DNA of 64,000 nucleotides from Sphingobacterium thalpophilum (GTDB lineage Bacteria; Bacteroidota; Bacteroidia; Sphingobacteriales; Sphingobacteriaceae): NCBI GenBank assembly GCA_945868825.1, contig CAMBMM010000001.1, positions 682,001 to 746,000 of the forward strand, read 5' to 3'. Shown piece by piece: positions 18,914 to 28,143 of this stretch (position 1 is its first letter; each line of letters starts with the position of its first letter). The notes under the pieces were generated by a model. It saw only the letters and a program-made list of their open reading frames with translations, ran no database searches and was not told where the DNA came from. The position numbers and the translations under genes were made by a program.

Positions 18914-19591
18914 ATGAGTAAAAATATAGTAGTGGCCATAGATGGCTATTCTTCATGCGGAAAAAGTACCCTAGCTAAAGCCCTAGCCAAAAAATTACAT
19001 TTTGTATATGTAGATAGTGGTGCCATGTATAGGGCAGTAACGCTCTATTTTTTACGCAATTTGGTAGATATTACTTCCGAAAAAGCGGTTGCAGAAGCGC
19101 TCGAAAACATTCATTTAGATTTTCATGCTAAAGATTACGAGACGCACATTACCTTAAATGGTGAAGAAGTATCGAACCTAATTCGTGACATGAAAATTTC
19201 GGAAATGGTAAGCCCGGTAAGTGCGCTAAAAAAAGTGCGCACAGAAATGGTAAAACAACAACAACGTATGGGTAAAACAGCCAATATTGTAATGGATGGT
19301 CGCGATATAGGCACTACTGTTTTCCCAGATGCTAGCCTAAAAATTTTCATGACTGCCGACCCTAAAGTACGTGCCGAACGCCGATATAAAGAAATGATCG
19401 CCAAAGGCGATAGTATTACCTTAGAAGAAGTATTTGAAAACCTTGCCCATCGCGATTTTTTAGACACTACACGTACAGAAAGCCCTTTGAAACGTGCCGA
19501 GGATGCAATTATTTTAGATAATACTGAACTTACACCTGAAGAGCAACTTAGCTTTGCACTTAAGCAAGTACAGCCTTTCCTGAAAAAATAG
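18914..19591 (+). CDS. cmk: (d)CMP kinase
   Basis: Phosphorylates CMP and dCMP to the diphosphates in pyrimidine nucleotide metabolism. The P-loop GYSSCGKST (residues 11-19), the substrate stretch VDSGAMYRA, and the motifs MDGRDIGTTVFPDA and ERRYKEM identify the family. Length is 225 aa. The ATG at 18914 (MSKNIVVAIDG) is used because the frame upstream overlaps the promoter box. A gap of about 140 bp separates it from rpsA; in many bacteria cmk precedes rpsA, and that order is kept here. Confidence 0.94.
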   Translation: MSKNIVVAIDGYSSCGKSTLAKALAKKLHFVYVDSGAMYRAVTLYFLRNLVDITSEKAVAEALENIHLDFHAKDYETHITLNGEEVSNLIRDMKISEMVSPVSALKKVRTEMVKQQQRMGKTANIVMDGRDIGTTVFPDASLKIFMTADPKVRAERRYKEMIAKGDSITLEEVFENLAHRDFLDTTRTESPLKRAEDAIILDNTELTPEEQLSFALKQVQPFLKK

Positions 19592-19679
19592 TAGACCACT
19601 TTCCTACTTAGTTTACTGAAAATCACGCCCAAAGACGAAAAAAAACAATAGAATTATTTTTTTTACTTAGGTATTTACC

Positions 19680-19717
19680 TACCTTTGCAGTCCTGATTAA
19701 AAATTGGGAAAAAGGAG
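19680..19717 (+). promoter_or_regulatory. rpsA promoter (TACCTTTG) and Shine-Dalgarno-like AAGGAG
   Basis: A TAnnTTTG box lies at 19680-19687. AAGGAG lies at 19712-19717, 12 nt before the ATG at 19730. It is one of the few purine-rich ribosome-binding sites in this window. Confidence 0.55.
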
Positions 19718-19729
19718 ACAAATTAATTA

Positions 19730-21712
19730 ATGGCTAAAAAACAACAAGCAGAAAAAGAGTTAAAAGCTAAAGAAGCTGAACTCGGCACTGACACCGTAGA
19801 GGTGAAAGAAACAGAAATCATTGAATCTGAAGCAGATTCTTTGTCTATCGAAGAGATTAAATCTACTACGATGGTTACCCCTTCCGGCGATTTCGACTGG
19901 GATGCGGATGACAAAGGTTTCGGAAATTACACCGATGCAGAACGCAGCAAGCTAGAGGCATTGTATTCTGGAACATTCAATTCTATCAATACCGGAGAAA
20001 TTATTTCAGGTGTGGTAGTATCTATCAACAACAAAGACGTGGTATTAAACATTGGTTTCAAATCAGATGGTTTAGTATCTATTGCCGAATTCCGCGATAC
20101 CCCAGAATTAAAAGTGGGTGATACGGTAGAGGTATTTGTTGAATCGCAAGAAGATGCCAATGGGCAATTGATTTTATCACGTAAACGTGCAAAAACTCTA
20201 AAATCTTGGGAAACCATTAATTTGGCATTAGAAAATGATACCATCATTAATGGTTACGTTAAAAGCCGTACTAAAGGTGGTTTAATTGTTGATATCATGG
20301 GTGTTGAGGCATTCTTGCCTGGCTCTCAAATCGATATCAAACCCATTAGAGATTACGATATTTATGTTGGTAAAACAATGGAATTTAAAGTGGTTAAAAT
20401 TAATCACGAATTCAAAAACGTTGTTGTATCGCACAAAATCTTAATTGAAGACGATTTAGAAAGCCAAAAAGCTGAAATCGTTTCTAAGTTAGAAAAAGGA
20501 CAAGTATTAGAAGGTACCGTTAAAAACATTACCGATTTTGGTGTATTCATTGATTTAGGTGGTGTTGATGGTTTACTTCACATCACAGATATTTCATGGG
20601 GCCGTATAGAGCATCCACGTGAAGTGTTGGCATTAGATCAAAAAATAAACGTAGTTGTTTTAGATTTTGATGACGACAAAAAACGTATTGCCTTAGGTTT
20701 AAAACAATTAACATCTCACCCATGGGAAGCATTAGATACCAAATTAGAAATTGGCTCTAAAGTAAAAGGTAGAATTGTAACCGTAGCAGATTACGGTGCA
20801 TTCTTAGAAATTGTACCAGGCGTTGAAGGTTTAATTCACGTATCAGAAATGAGCTGGTCACAAAATTTACGCAACCCACAAGAGTTTTTAAAAGTGGGCG
20901 ACGAAGTGGAAGCTCAGGTATTAACCTTAGACCGCAACGAGCGTAAAATGAGCTTAGGTGTTAAGCAATTAACTCCAGATCCTTGGAAAGACTTAGCAAA
21001 ACGCTACCCTACAGGAAGCAAACAAAGTGCTGTGGTTAAAAACATGACCAACTTTGGTGTATTTGTGGAGTTAGAAGATGGAATTGACGGATTAATTCAC
21101 ATTTCAGATCTATCTTGGTCTAAAAAAGTAAACCACCCGAACGAATTTACCAAAGTTGGTGAAACTTTAGAAGTGGTTGTATTAGAGCTCGACGAAGAAA
21201 ATCGTAAATTAAGTTTAGGCCACAAACAATTAGAAGAAAACCCTTGGGAAACTTTCGAAACTGTATTCAACTTGGATTCTATACACCAAGGTACTGTATT
21301 GAAAGTAACCGATAAAGGTGCTGTAATTGCCTTGCCATATGGTGTAGAAGGCTTCTGCCCAAGCAAACATATGTCAAAAGAAGATGGTACTGTGGTTAAA
21401 GCCGATGAAATGGCGGACTTCAAAATTATCGAATTTAACAAAGATTCTAAACGCATTGTAGTTTCTCATGCCTGTATTTGGGAAGAGGTAAAAGCAGAAG
21501 AGCGTAAAGAAGAAAATACCCAGAAGAAGAAAGATGCGAAAGCCTCTCAAACTGCCGTTAAAAAAGTAAAAGACTCTGTTGAGAAATCTACTTTAGGTGA
21601 TTTAGGTGTACTTGCTCAATTGAAAGCTAGCATGGAAGGTGCAGAAACTAAAACTGCAGCAAAAGCTAAAAAAGCAAAAGAGGAAGCTCCAAAAGCCGAA
21701 GACGCTGAGTAA
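19730..21712 (+). CDS. rpsA: 30S ribosomal protein S1
   Basis: Ribosome-associated RNA-binding protein that helps recruit mRNA. At 660 aa it has a charged N-terminal extension (about 1-80) and then six S1/OB repeats, seen from recurring patterns such as GVFIDLGGVDGLLHITDISW, GAFLEIVPGVEGLIHVSEMSW and GVFVELEDGIDGLIHISDLSW. The C-terminal tail is Lys/Glu/Ala-rich and low-complexity, as in other Bacteroidetes S1 proteins. It is monocistronic, with its own promoter and a strong terminator. Because Bacteroidetes make little use of Shine-Dalgarno pairing, S1 is expected to be central to initiation. Confidence 0.95.
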   Translation: MAKKQQAEKELKAKEAELGTDTVEVKETEIIESEADSLSIEEIKSTTMVTPSGDFDWDADDKGFGNYTDAERSKLEALYSGTFNSINTGEIISGVVVSINNKDVVLNIGFKSDGLVSIAEFRDTPELKVGDTVEVFVESQEDANGQLILSRKRAKTLKSWETINLALENDTIINGYVKSRTKGGLIVDIMGVEAFLPGSQIDIKPIRDYDIYVGKTMEFKVVKINHEFKNVVVSHKILIEDDLESQKAEIVSKLEKGQVLEGTVKNITDFGVFIDLGGVDGLLHITDISWGRIEHPREVLALDQKINVVVLDFDDDKKRIALGLKQLTSHPWEALDTKLEIGSKVKGRIVTVADYGAFLEIVPGVEGLIHVSEMSWSQNLRNPQEFLKVGDEVEAQVLTLDRNERKMSLGVKQLTPDPWKDLAKRYPTGSKQSAVVKNMTNFGVFVELEDGIDGLIHISDLSWSKKVNHPNEFTKVGETLEVVVLELDEENRKLSLGHKQLEENPWETFETVFNLDSIHQGTVLKVTDKGAVIALPYGVEGFCPSKHMSKEDGTVVKADEMADFKIIEFNKDSKRIVVSHACIWEEVKAEERKEENTQKKKDAKASQTAVKKVKDSVEKSTLGDLGVLAQLKASMEGAETKTAAKAKKAKEEAPKAEDAE

Positions 21713-21731
21713 TCTTTTTCTCACACAAAAA

Positions 21732-21758
21732 AGCCCCCGAAAATCGGGGGCTTTTTTT
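21732..21758 (+). terminator. Intrinsic terminator of rpsA
   Basis: AGCCCCCGA pairs perfectly with TCGGGGGCT across the loop AAA and is followed by a run of Ts. Confidence 0.92.
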
Positions 21759-21804
21759 ATGCCTAAAACTAAAAAATGTGTTTTAAAATTTGGGCACAAT
21801 AGCG

Positions 21805-21812
21805 TACATTTG
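21805..21812 (+). promoter_or_regulatory. -7 promoter box (TACATTTG) of pyrRB
   Basis: TAnnTTTG match 17 nt before the pyrR ATG at 21830. The leader is too short for a PyrR-type attenuator. Confidence 0.5.
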
Positions 21813-21829
21813 CTAAAATCTAAACATTG

Positions 21830-22372
21830 ATGGAAACCTTAACCTTGCTAGACGGTCAAAAATTCCAAATAACCATTCAGCGGCTTTGTCATCAATTAAT
21901 TGAAAACCACAACACCTTTTCCGATACCGTTCTTATTGGCATTCAGCCCAGGGGTATTTATTTAGCCAATCGCATTCATCAGGAGCTAAAACGAATTCAA
22001 CCTCATACCGAATTACAAGCAGGAAACCTCGATATTACCTTTTTTAGAGACGATTTTAGAACCAATAAAGATCTGCCGGCGGCCAGCACTACGGCCATTA
22101 ATTTTATCGTGGAAGATAAAAATGTGATTTTAGTTGATGATGTTTTGTGGACCGGAAGAACCATTAGAGCTGCATTAGATGCCCTTTTGGCATTTGGCAG
22201 ACCACGAAAAGTAGAATTATTAGTATTGGTTGATCGCAGGTTTTCACGCCAATTACCCATTGAACCTAATTACATAGGCATAGAGGTTGATTCTGTAGAC
22301 TCACAAAAAGTAGTAGTAAGCTGGAAAGAAACCGACCAGCAAGATTGTGTAACTTTATTATTAGATAAATAA
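21830..22372 (+). CDS. pyrR: PyrR-type phosphoribosyltransferase
   Basis: Type I phosphoribosyltransferase of 180 aa related to PyrR, which in Firmicutes is both an RNA-binding regulator of pyr genes and a weak uracil phosphoribosyltransferase. The PRPP-binding loop VILVDDVLWTGRTIRAA is present, as is the FRDDF stretch. It lies 2 bp upstream of pyrB. The leader is only about 13 nt and shows no anti-antiterminator structure, so PyrR-RNA attenuation is not evident here. Start at ATG 21830; the preceding TTG is in frame but unlikely. Confidence 0.85.
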   Translation: METLTLLDGQKFQITIQRLCHQLIENHNTFSDTVLIGIQPRGIYLANRIHQELKRIQPHTELQAGNLDITFFRDDFRTNKDLPAASTTAINFIVEDKNVILVDDVLWTGRTIRAALDALLAFGRPRKVELLVLVDRRFSRQLPIEPNYIGIEVDSVDSQKVVVSWKETDQQDCVTLLLDK

Positions 22373-22374
22373 AA

Positions 22375-23313
22375 ATGGTAGAAAACCCATCGAAACTCAG
22401 TACCAAACACCTCCTAGGCATAAAAGACCTAAGCACCGAGGATATTCAACTGATTTTAGAAACTGCCGATAATTTTAAAGATGTATTACAACGTCCGATA
22501 AAGAAAGTACCCTCACTCCGCGACATTACCATTGCCAATATCTTTTTCGAGAACTCTACCCGAACCAAACTATCGTTTGAATTAGCTGAAAAACGCCTAT
22601 CGGCCGATACGATTAGTTTTGCTGCTAGTTCTTCATCGGTAAGCAAGGGAGAAACCCTTATAGATACCGTAAACAATATTTTAGCCATGAAAGTGGATAT
22701 GGTGGTAATGCGCCACCCACATGCAGGTGCAGGCGTATTTTTAAGTAAGCATGTAAACGCACAAATTGTAAATGCCGGCGATGGCGCCCACGAACATCCT
22801 ACCCAAGCTTTACTCGATGCCTTCTCTATTCGAGAGAAATATGGCGATGTACGAGGCAAAAAAGTAGCCATTATAGGCGATATTTTACACTCCAGAGTGG
22901 CCCTATCGAATATTTTATGCCTGCAAAAATTAGGTGCAGAAGTGATGGTATGTGGCCCAACTACCCTCATACCCAAATACATCGGAAGCCTGGGCGTAAA
23001 AATAGAACACAACCTGCTTAAAGCCCTAAATTGGTGTGATGTAGCCAATATGCTCCGCATACAATTAGAACGCCAAGACATTAAGTATTTCCCTTCGCTT
23101 AGAGAATACAGCATGATGTATGGCCTAAACAAACAAATCCTAGATTCGCTGGACAAAGAAATAACCATTATGCACCCCGGCCCTATAAACCGAGGCGTAG
23201 AAATTACCAGCGATGTGGCCGACAGCAAGCAAGCAATCATTCTAGATCAAGTAGAAAATGGGGTAGCTGTACGCATGGCTGTACTCTACCTACTAGCCAA
23301 TTCCAAAGATTAA
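22375..23313 (+). CDS. pyrB: Aspartate carbamoyltransferase catalytic chain
   Basis: Forms N-carbamoyl-aspartate from carbamoyl phosphate and aspartate in de novo pyrimidine synthesis. Carbamoyl-phosphate motifs FFENSTRTKLSFELAEKRL and HPTQALLD are present, and MHPGPINRGVEI is a typical C-terminal motif of the catalytic chain. Length 312 aa is normal. It is the second gene of a pyrR-pyrB unit. No regulatory chain (pyrI) is adjacent, which suggests the class regulated without PyrI. Confidence 0.94.
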   Translation: MVENPSKLSTKHLLGIKDLSTEDIQLILETADNFKDVLQRPIKKVPSLRDITIANIFFENSTRTKLSFELAEKRLSADTISFAASSSSVSKGETLIDTVNNILAMKVDMVVMRHPHAGAGVFLSKHVNAQIVNAGDGAHEHPTQALLDAFSIREKYGDVRGKKVAIIGDILHSRVALSNILCLQKLGAEVMVCGPTTLIPKYIGSLGVKIEHNLLKALNWCDVANMLRIQLERQDIKYFPSLREYSMMYGLNKQILDSLDKEITIMHPGPINRGVEITSDVADSKQAIILDQVENGVAVRMAVLYLLANSKD

Positions 23314-23329
23314 TTCTTTTTTTCAACAC

Positions 23330-23357
23330 CTACCCGTTTTGGGTAGCCATTTTTGTT
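23330..23357 (+). terminator. Possible terminator of pyrRB
   Basis: CTACCC pairs with GGGTAG over a GTTTT loop, followed by CCATTTTTG. The stem is short and the T-run modest. Confidence 0.45.
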
Positions 23358-23449
23358 AATTTGTGCTTATCAACACATGTTAATTTCTATTTTAAAACAA
23401 ACCCACTTATTTGGCTACTTTTAAATAGATACCTAGATGTATTAGACCG

Positions 23450-26443
23450 ATGATCAGTTTTAAAAAAATAGTTACTAGCCTATTAATCAGCAGTATTAGC
23501 CTTTCTGCAAATGCACAAGATGCGGTAATTGATGCTTATAAACACGGTTTAGAATTACTTGAAAAACATAAATACGTAGCTGCCACCCAACAATTTAGTC
23601 TAGTGCTAGAAAGCGGTAATGAACGAGAATTAAACTTGTTACAAGAAAATGCCGCATTTTACCAAGCTTTGTGCGCCCAAGAACTTGGCCACGCCGATGC
23701 TGAAAATTTACTCTTAAGATTTGCTACTAATCACCCCGAAAATACACTTAGCCAACAAGCCTATTACCAACTCGGACGGACGTACTTTTCACAAAAAAAC
23801 TACTCTAAAACCATCAATTGGCTAATTAAAACAAGTGCTATAAACTTGCCTGGAAGCCTAGTGATTGATTATAATTTTAAACTAGGCTATGCCTATTTCG
23901 AAAACAAAGAATACGTAAAAGCCGAGCCTCTTTTTGGTCAGCTTAAAAATGGCGCTTCGGTCTATGCCGAGCCAGCCACCTATTATTATGCCTATATCAA
24001 TTACTTAAATGCCGACTATACCACGGCTCTCAAAGAATTTGAACGCCTAAAAGGTTCTAAAACTTACGAAGACAGCTACCCCTATTACATCTCTGCTTTA
24101 TATTTTTTAGATAGGCGTTACGCTGATGTATTGAGTTACGCTCTACCAAATCTAAAAACAATTAATGCCAAATACGAAACGGAGTTATTACGCATTATTG
24201 CAGCTTCTTACTTTACCAATTCGGCCTATACCGATGCGGCTGCTTACTATCAGCAATTTCAAGATAAAGACGGTGGAAAGACTCAAAACAACCAAGATAG
24301 TTACCAAATTGGCTATGCGGCACTTCAATTAAAAAACTACCCGAAAGCCGTTACCGAACTAGAAAAGATAGAAACTGCAGATGAGTTTTTTCAAAGCGGC
24401 ATGCTTGCCTTGGGAAAATCATTTTTAGCTGCAGGCAATAAACAAGGTGCCAGAAATGCCTTTTTTAAAGCCGCTAAAGTAAATTACGATAAGGATATTC
24501 AAGAAGAAGGTGCCTTTAATTATGCCAAACTTTCCTATGAGTTGGAGTTTCATCAAGTCGCATTAGATGCTACCCAGGAATTTATTAGCAACTACCCGGT
24601 TTCAAAAAAAATAAACGAAGCCAAAATCCTATTGGGCGAAATTTTATTAACTACTAAAAATTATAAGGACGCTATAGATATTTTAGAGAGTATTCCTAAT
24701 AAAAATAAGGATGCCCAAGAAGTTTATCAGAAAGTATGCTATTACCGTGGCTTAGAATTTTATAACGAAAGAGCCTTCCAAAATGCCATATCGGTGTTTA
24801 TGCGTTCCAATAAATGGGCGGTAGATGAAGAAATCGCAGCATTGGCTACCTACTGGATGGCCGAATCGATGTACGAAGTACGAAAATTTAGCGAAGCCAT
24901 TGATAAGTTTCAGGCATTTTTAACTATGCCTGCTGCTCGTAAAACGGGGGTATATAATTTTGCCAATTACGGCCTGGGCTATGCCTATTTCGAAGATGAA
25001 AATTATTACAAATCTGCCTTTTACTTTGAAAACTTCTTGAGAGGAAAAGACATCGATGAAAATACTAAAAACGATGCATGCTTACGACTAGCAGACGCTT
25101 ACTTTGTACAAAAAAATTACCCGAGTGCTTTGCAGAATTACAATAAAATCATCGAAAATACTTCTTCAGGAGAAGATTATGCGCTCTTTCAACGTGGTAT
25201 GATTCAGGGTTTACAAGGAGAAAATGATGCGAAAATTACCACACTTGAAGCATTATTAGCCAAGTATATTGGGTCTAACTATGCCGATGATGCCAGCTTT
25301 GAAATTGCAAATACCTATTTTATCAAAGGCGATTTTGAACGAGCAAAAACGGATTTAAACGCCCTACTTGCAAAATACCCGCGAAGCAGTTATGTAGCCA
25401 GAGCGCTGGTAACTATTGGTTTGGTGCAATACAATCAAGACACGAACGACGCTGCCCTAGAAACCTTTAAAAAAGTAGTGAATGAGTATTCGGTTACCGA
25501 TGAGGCCCAACAAGCCTTAGCTGCAATCAAAAACATTTACATGGATAAATCGGATGCAGACGGCTATTTAGCTTATGCCAACACCACCAATATTGGTAAT
25601 TTAAGTGTAGCCGAACAGGATAACTTAACTTTTCAGGCAGTAAACAACCGCTTTACCAACGGCGAAACGCAAACAGCTGTAGATGCCGTAGATGCCTATT
25701 TCGATAAATTTCCGAATGCCATACACACCAAACAAGCCCGTTTTATTAGGGCAGAATGCTTGGTTAAACTACAAAAAACCGATTTAGCTATTCCGGATTA
25801 CGAGTTCATTTTAAACGATTGGACTAGCGATTACACCGAACGAGCGCTCATGAGCATTGCCAAAATTTATTTAACCCAGAAAAAATACAACGAAGCAATT
25901 GTACACCTTAAAAAGTTAGAACTCACCTCGGAGTACCGTGCCAATTATGGCTTTGCAGTAAACAACCTCATGGAATCGTATGCTAGTTTAAGCCAAGCCG
26001 ATGAAACCTTAAAATATGCCGAATTGGTAAAAAATTTCGAAAAATCATCTGAAGAAGATAAGCTAAAAGCTGATTTATTTGCCGCCAAAGCCTACCTGCT
26101 TAAAAACGATTTAGCAAGTGCTTTTACCAACTTTAAAGAAGTAAGCGAAAAAACAAAAACCATTTTAGCAGCCGAAGCTCGTTACCAAATGTCAGCCATC
26201 CAATTCCAGCAAGGAGAATTTAAAGCTGCTCAACAAAGCGCATTTGATTTAATTAAAAACCTACCCTCTTTTGATTATTGGGTGGCCAAAAGTTTTCTAC
26301 TCCTGGCCGACACTTACTTGGCTTTAAAAGATGAATTTCAAGCGAAAAGTACGCTACAAAGCATCTTAGATAATTACACTGGCAACGATGAAATTATACC
26401 CGCTGCAAAAGAAAAATTAGAGGCCCTAAACAAAAAGAACTAG
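23450..26443 (+). CDS. Large exported tetratricopeptide-repeat protein
   Basis: Protein of 997 aa with an N-terminal signal peptide (about 1-22, ending LSANAQ), then TPR-like helical repeats over almost the full length, with recurring patterns such as AYYQLGRTYFSQKNYSKTI, NYGLGYAYFEDENYYKSAF and SFEIANTYFIKGDFERAK. It is probably a periplasmic superhelical scaffold. It ends 1 bp before the beta-barrel gene and begins a cluster with SPOR, ExbB, ExbD and TonB-like genes. By analogy with the TPR protein CpoB of the Tol-Pal system it may coordinate envelope machinery, which is inference. No enzymatic domain is visible. Confidence 0.85.
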   Translation: MISFKKIVTSLLISSISLSANAQDAVIDAYKHGLELLEKHKYVAATQQFSLVLESGNERELNLLQENAAFYQALCAQELGHADAENLLLRFATNHPENTLSQQAYYQLGRTYFSQKNYSKTINWLIKTSAINLPGSLVIDYNFKLGYAYFENKEYVKAEPLFGQLKNGASVYAEPATYYYAYINYLNADYTTALKEFERLKGSKTYEDSYPYYISALYFLDRRYADVLSYALPNLKTINAKYETELLRIIAASYFTNSAYTDAAAYYQQFQDKDGGKTQNNQDSYQIGYAALQLKNYPKAVTELEKIETADEFFQSGMLALGKSFLAAGNKQGARNAFFKAAKVNYDKDIQEEGAFNYAKLSYELEFHQVALDATQEFISNYPVSKKINEAKILLGEILLTTKNYKDAIDILESIPNKNKDAQEVYQKVCYYRGLEFYNERAFQNAISVFMRSNKWAVDEEIAALATYWMAESMYEVRKFSEAIDKFQAFLTMPAARKTGVYNFANYGLGYAYFEDENYYKSAFYFENFLRGKDIDENTKNDACLRLADAYFVQKNYPSALQNYNKIIENTSSGEDYALFQRGMIQGLQGENDAKITTLEALLAKYIGSNYADDASFEIANTYFIKGDFERAKTDLNALLAKYPRSSYVARALVTIGLVQYNQDTNDAALETFKKVVNEYSVTDEAQQALAAIKNIYMDKSDADGYLAYANTTNIGNLSVAEQDNLTFQAVNNRFTNGETQTAVDAVDAYFDKFPNAIHTKQARFIRAECLVKLQKTDLAIPDYEFILNDWTSDYTERALMSIAKIYLTQKKYNEAIVHLKKLELTSEYRANYGFAVNNLMESYASLSQADETLKYAELVKNFEKSSEEDKLKADLFAAKAYLLKNDLASAFTNFKEVSEKTKTILAAEARYQMSAIQFQQGEFKAAQQSAFDLIKNLPSFDYWVAKSFLLLADTYLALKDEFQAKSTLQSILDNYTGNDEIIPAAKEKLEALNKKN

Positions 26444-26444
26444 C

Positions 26445-28100
26445 ATGAAGCCTACTTATAAAATACTCGTATTCATTTTAGGCAGCTTACTTAGTACTGT
26501 CGCCTTGTATGCACAAGATAAACCTGCAGAGAAAAAACCTGAACCTAGTGGCACGCTCTCGGAAGAAATTGAGGTAGTGCGCCCCTACAAACCTGTGTTA
26601 GCCAATGCAGCTAAAATTCGCAGAAACCCCGATTTAACTACCATGCCGGTATTTAAGCCGGTAATGAGCTACCAAATTTTAGATCGTAAATTAGAACTAA
26701 ATACAGATATAAGACAATTGCAATACCAACAATTGGCCGAACAAAAACCAGCTATTCTAAGCAATAATTACTTAAAAGTAGGTGCAGGTACGCTTAAAAC
26801 AGGGCTAGCAGAACTATATCTCAATACAAAGCGTAACGAAAATTCACAAGCTGGTTTAGTTTTCACTCATTTTTCGGCACAAGACAAATTGCCAAAACAA
26901 CAATTCGAAAAACAACAATTCTCGGCATTTGGAAAAAATATTGGCACCAAGTATGTGCTTTCGGCAAGGGCTAATTACAACCGTTTAGGGACCTATTTTT
27001 ACGGTAACGATCCGATTTTGTTACTCAACCCCAACCCTGCTAAACAAACATTAAATGTCCTGCAGTTACAAGGTGAATTGGCAAAAAGATTTGTAGAAGG
27101 TGATGAAAAATGGACCTATGGCCTAAGTTTACAAGCCGATTTATTTAACAATGCTACTCAAGGCAAAGAAAATAACATAAGGATACATGCGGCTGGAAGC
27201 AAAGCAGTGAAAAATTTTAGTTTTGGCATCCGTACCAAGCTTGATCTTAGCTCCATAAAACAAGGGAGTAGTACTCTGGCCAACAATCTATTCAAAGCCA
27301 ATCCCTATGCTACGTACAGCAAAGATGATGTGAACCTAAGTGTTGGACTAAATATAGTACAAGAGTTTGGCCAAATTTCCAGATTAAGTACCCTGCCATC
27401 GGTCGAAATTAGTGCACCATTATCTGGAAAAGATGTTTTCTTTATTGCGGGCTTAAAAGGCGATGTTATTAAAACCTCTCTTTTCGAATCTTCCTTTATC
27501 AATGCCTACTTGGGCGGCAACCAAACCATTGTAAATAGCATCACTAAATCAGACATTTTTGCCGGGCTAAGTGGAAATTTTGGTCCTAGCGTTGGATTTA
27601 AAGCCAAAGGTTTTTTTAAACGGATAAGCAATTTACCCTTGTTTATTAATAATAGTAGTGATTTAAGCACGTTCAATATAATTTACGATACAGGAACGAG
27701 TAACTTAACGGGTGTTAACCTAGACTTACATATTCAAGTATCGGATGTATTTAGCTTAGAAAGCAGGTTAGAAAGTATCACCTACAAATTAGCTACAGAA
27801 GCAAAGGCATGGTTTAGACCCAACTTTACCCTGAACACAAAAGCACGTGCACAGGTAAATCCCAAAATGGCCCTATCGGCAAGTTTAAATTACCGCGGAC
27901 AAAGCTATGGCAAACTAGCAAATCAGCTAGTTACGCTAAAAGGATATCTAAATATGGACCTGGGTACTAGTTACCAAGTAGCCAAAAAATGGTCCGCCTT
28001 TGTACAAACAACCAATCTGCTAGACACCAAATACCAACAATATCTCTATTATAACGGCTTTGGACGTCAAATTTTTGGTGGAATTAGTTATTCCTTCTAA
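26445..28100 (+). CDS. TonB-receptor-like outer-membrane beta-barrel protein lacking an obvious plug
   Basis: Outer-membrane protein of 551 aa. A signal peptide (about 1-23, ending ALYAQ) is followed by a Pro/Lys/Glu-rich linker and the segment SEEIEVVRPYKPVLANA, which resembles a TonB box. From about residue 100 the sequence is a series of amphipathic strands, and the last residues (FGGISYSF) end in Phe as barrel proteins do. A canonical TonB receptor has a plug of about 120-150 residues before the barrel; here only about 80 residues separate signal and barrel. It is in an operon with the TPR protein (1 bp gap). Confidence 0.75.
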   Translation: MKPTYKILVFILGSLLSTVALYAQDKPAEKKPEPSGTLSEEIEVVRPYKPVLANAAKIRRNPDLTTMPVFKPVMSYQILDRKLELNTDIRQLQYQQLAEQKPAILSNNYLKVGAGTLKTGLAELYLNTKRNENSQAGLVFTHFSAQDKLPKQQFEKQQFSAFGKNIGTKYVLSARANYNRLGTYFYGNDPILLLNPNPAKQTLNVLQLQGELAKRFVEGDEKWTYGLSLQADLFNNATQGKENNIRIHAAGSKAVKNFSFGIRTKLDLSSIKQGSSTLANNLFKANPYATYSKDDVNLSVGLNIVQEFGQISRLSTLPSVEISAPLSGKDVFFIAGLKGDVIKTSLFESSFINAYLGGNQTIVNSITKSDIFAGLSGNFGPSVGFKAKGFFKRISNLPLFINNSSDLSTFNIIYDTGTSNLTGVNLDLHIQVSDVFSLESRLESITYKLATEAKAWFRPNFTLNTKARAQVNPKMALSASLNYRGQSYGKLANQLVTLKGYLNMDLGTSYQVAKKWSAFVQTTNLLDTKYQQYLYYNGFGRQIFGGISYSF

Positions 28101-28107
28101 GGTTTAT

Positions 28108-28138
28108 TTTGGGGTTACTTAATTAAGGCTTAAATTTA
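28108..28138 (+). promoter_or_regulatory. -33/-7 promoter inside the envelope cluster
   Basis: TTTG at 28108-28111, a spacer of 19 nt and TAAATTTA at 28131-28138 (one mismatch to TAnnTTTG). It ends 6 nt before the ATG at 28144 and gives the HU/SPOR-exbB-exbD-tonB-folC half its own start. Confidence 0.55.
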
Positions 28139-28143
28139 CCACA

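Noticed and set aside
21760-21830. PyrR-dependent attenuator upstream of pyrRB
   Set aside because: The leader predicted from the TACATTTG box is about 13 nt, too short for alternative hairpins, and the strong hairpin nearby belongs to rpsA.
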